64,000 nt of DNA from Cognatitamlana onchidii (lineage in GTDB: Bacteria > Bacteroidota > Bacteroidia > Flavobacteriales > Flavobacteriaceae): positions 558,001 through 622,000 of the forward strand of contig NZ_SRWZ01000002.1 of NCBI RefSeq assembly GCF_004804355.1, in the 5' to 3' direction. Every line of letters begins with the position of its first letter. Position 1 is the stretch's first letter. The position numbers and the translations under genes were made by a program. The notes under the pieces were generated by a model. That model saw nothing but the letters and a program-made list of their open reading frames with translations. It searched no databases and was not told where the DNA came from. Positions 63,463 to 64,000 of the stretch are shown piece after piece.

Positions 63463-64000
63463 CTAAAAATTTGGGCTCAAACCAGAATCTTTATAGAAAT
63501 TGTCTAAAATATCTATAACTTCTTCTTCGGTATCCACTAAATGTATGAGGTCTAAGTCTTTAGGACTTATATTAGAAAAAGATTCAAGCAGTGTGCTTTT
63601 TATCCATTCTAATAAACCTTGCCAAAAATCTGTGCCTACCAGAATAATCGGAAATTTTCCAATTTTATGAGTTTGTATAAGGGTGATAGCTTCGAAAAGC
63701 TCATCTAAAGTACCAAAACCGCCCGGCATAACAACAAAACCTTGCGAGTATTTAACAAACATTACTTTTCGAACAAAAAAATAGTCGAAGTCTAAATTTT
63801 TATCAGGATCTATATATGGGTTATCGTGTTGTTCAAATGGTAATTCTATGTTTAGGCCAACGGAAGTACCTCCTCCAATGTGTGCGCCCTTATTCCCAGC
63901 TTCCATAACACCTGGGCCTCCACCGGTAATTACGCCATAGCCAGCTTCAACAATTTTTTTGGCAACGTTGACGGTAAGTTCATAATATGTCTCGTTAGGT
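63463..64000 (-). CDS. LOG family protein (5' truncated by window edge)
   Basis: LOG-family proteins cleave the N-glycosidic bond of nucleoside 5'-monophosphates (the cytokinin-activating type releases free base). The frame stays open to base 64000, so the start lies right of the window; the ATG at 63906 is internal. Visible motifs are GGGPGVMEAGNKGA and PGGFGTLDE, the two signature phosphate-binding and catalytic motifs, with the arginine of the FFVRKVMF segment between them. About 179 residues are visible, with the C-terminus complete. Confidence 0.9.
   Translation of the reverse strand, partial: PNETYYELTVNVAKKIVEAGYGVITGGGPGVMEAGNKGAHIGGGTSVGLNIELPFEQHDNPYIDPDKNLDFDYFFVRKVMFVKYSQGFVVMPGGFGTLDELFEAITLIQTHKIGKFPIILVGTDFWQGLLEWIKSTLLESFSNISPKDLDLIHLVDTEEEVIDILDNFYKDSGLSPNF

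Overview
The window is AT-rich, densely coded DNA from a gliding member of the Bacteroidetes, most likely a marine Flavobacteriaceae species. The evidence is the set of PorP/SprF-family proteins, SprB-type giant adhesins ending in type B (CHU_C) type IX secretion signals, lipoproteins, and a Bacteroidetes-type promoter (TTG, 19-20 bp, TAnnTTTG) that recurs upstream of several genes. No rRNA, tRNA, CRISPR array, insertion sequence or prophage was seen. One structural RNA is present, the small SRP RNA (ffs).

Layout. 1-5346: an ABC export-type cluster (Gldg-like auxiliary protein cut by the window edge, DUF4340 protein, NEW3-domain membrane protein, ATPase, ABC-2 permease). 5489-6448: a class II Fic protein with a 9-bp direct repeat at its predicted transcription start. 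6945-12287: nitrite ammonification, nrfH-nrfA, then a fused CcsBA haem-ligation protein. An FNR/CRP-like box sits upstream of nrfH. 12478-43686: a 31-kb surface and gliding region: a small secreted protein, a beta-helix-like exported protein, sprC-like and sprD-like genes, then two paralogous adhesin/SprF pairs (4688 aa + 327 aa, and 2719 aa + 335 aa). 44251-47754: dsbD and a class V aminotransferase. 47834-53396: glutaminyl cyclase lipoprotein, ffs, SDR oxidoreductase, TlpA-like lipoprotein without CxxC, ABC-F protein with a lost second P-loop, and a DUF2007 protein. 53479-64000: orphan membrane protein, pheT, small hypothetical, fused E1 alpha/beta 2-oxoacid dehydrogenase, a degenerate M1 peptidase fused to an outer-membrane barrel, and a LOG-family protein cut by the right edge.

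How the genes work together. NrfH passes quinol electrons to NrfA, and CcsBA is the machinery that attaches haem to their CxxCH/CxxCK motifs, so the three form one respiratory unit. In the adhesin region each SprB-like filament protein should be exported by the type IX system and assembled with its adjacent SprF-like partner. No type IX core genes are in the window, so these loci encode cargo and accessory proteins.

The most notable structure is in the adhesins. The larger one contains three consecutive copies of a seven-module super-repeat (584-629 aa each) that occurs once in the smaller one, plus a non-repeat domain lacking from the smaller one. Both adhesin genes carry a matching upstream layout: a CGAT-N6-ATCG dyad starting exactly 150 bp before the ATG and an 11-12 bp hairpin about 45 bp before it. 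The gene at 13219 shares part of the upstream element. All coordinates and counts were worked out by eye; no database search was run.
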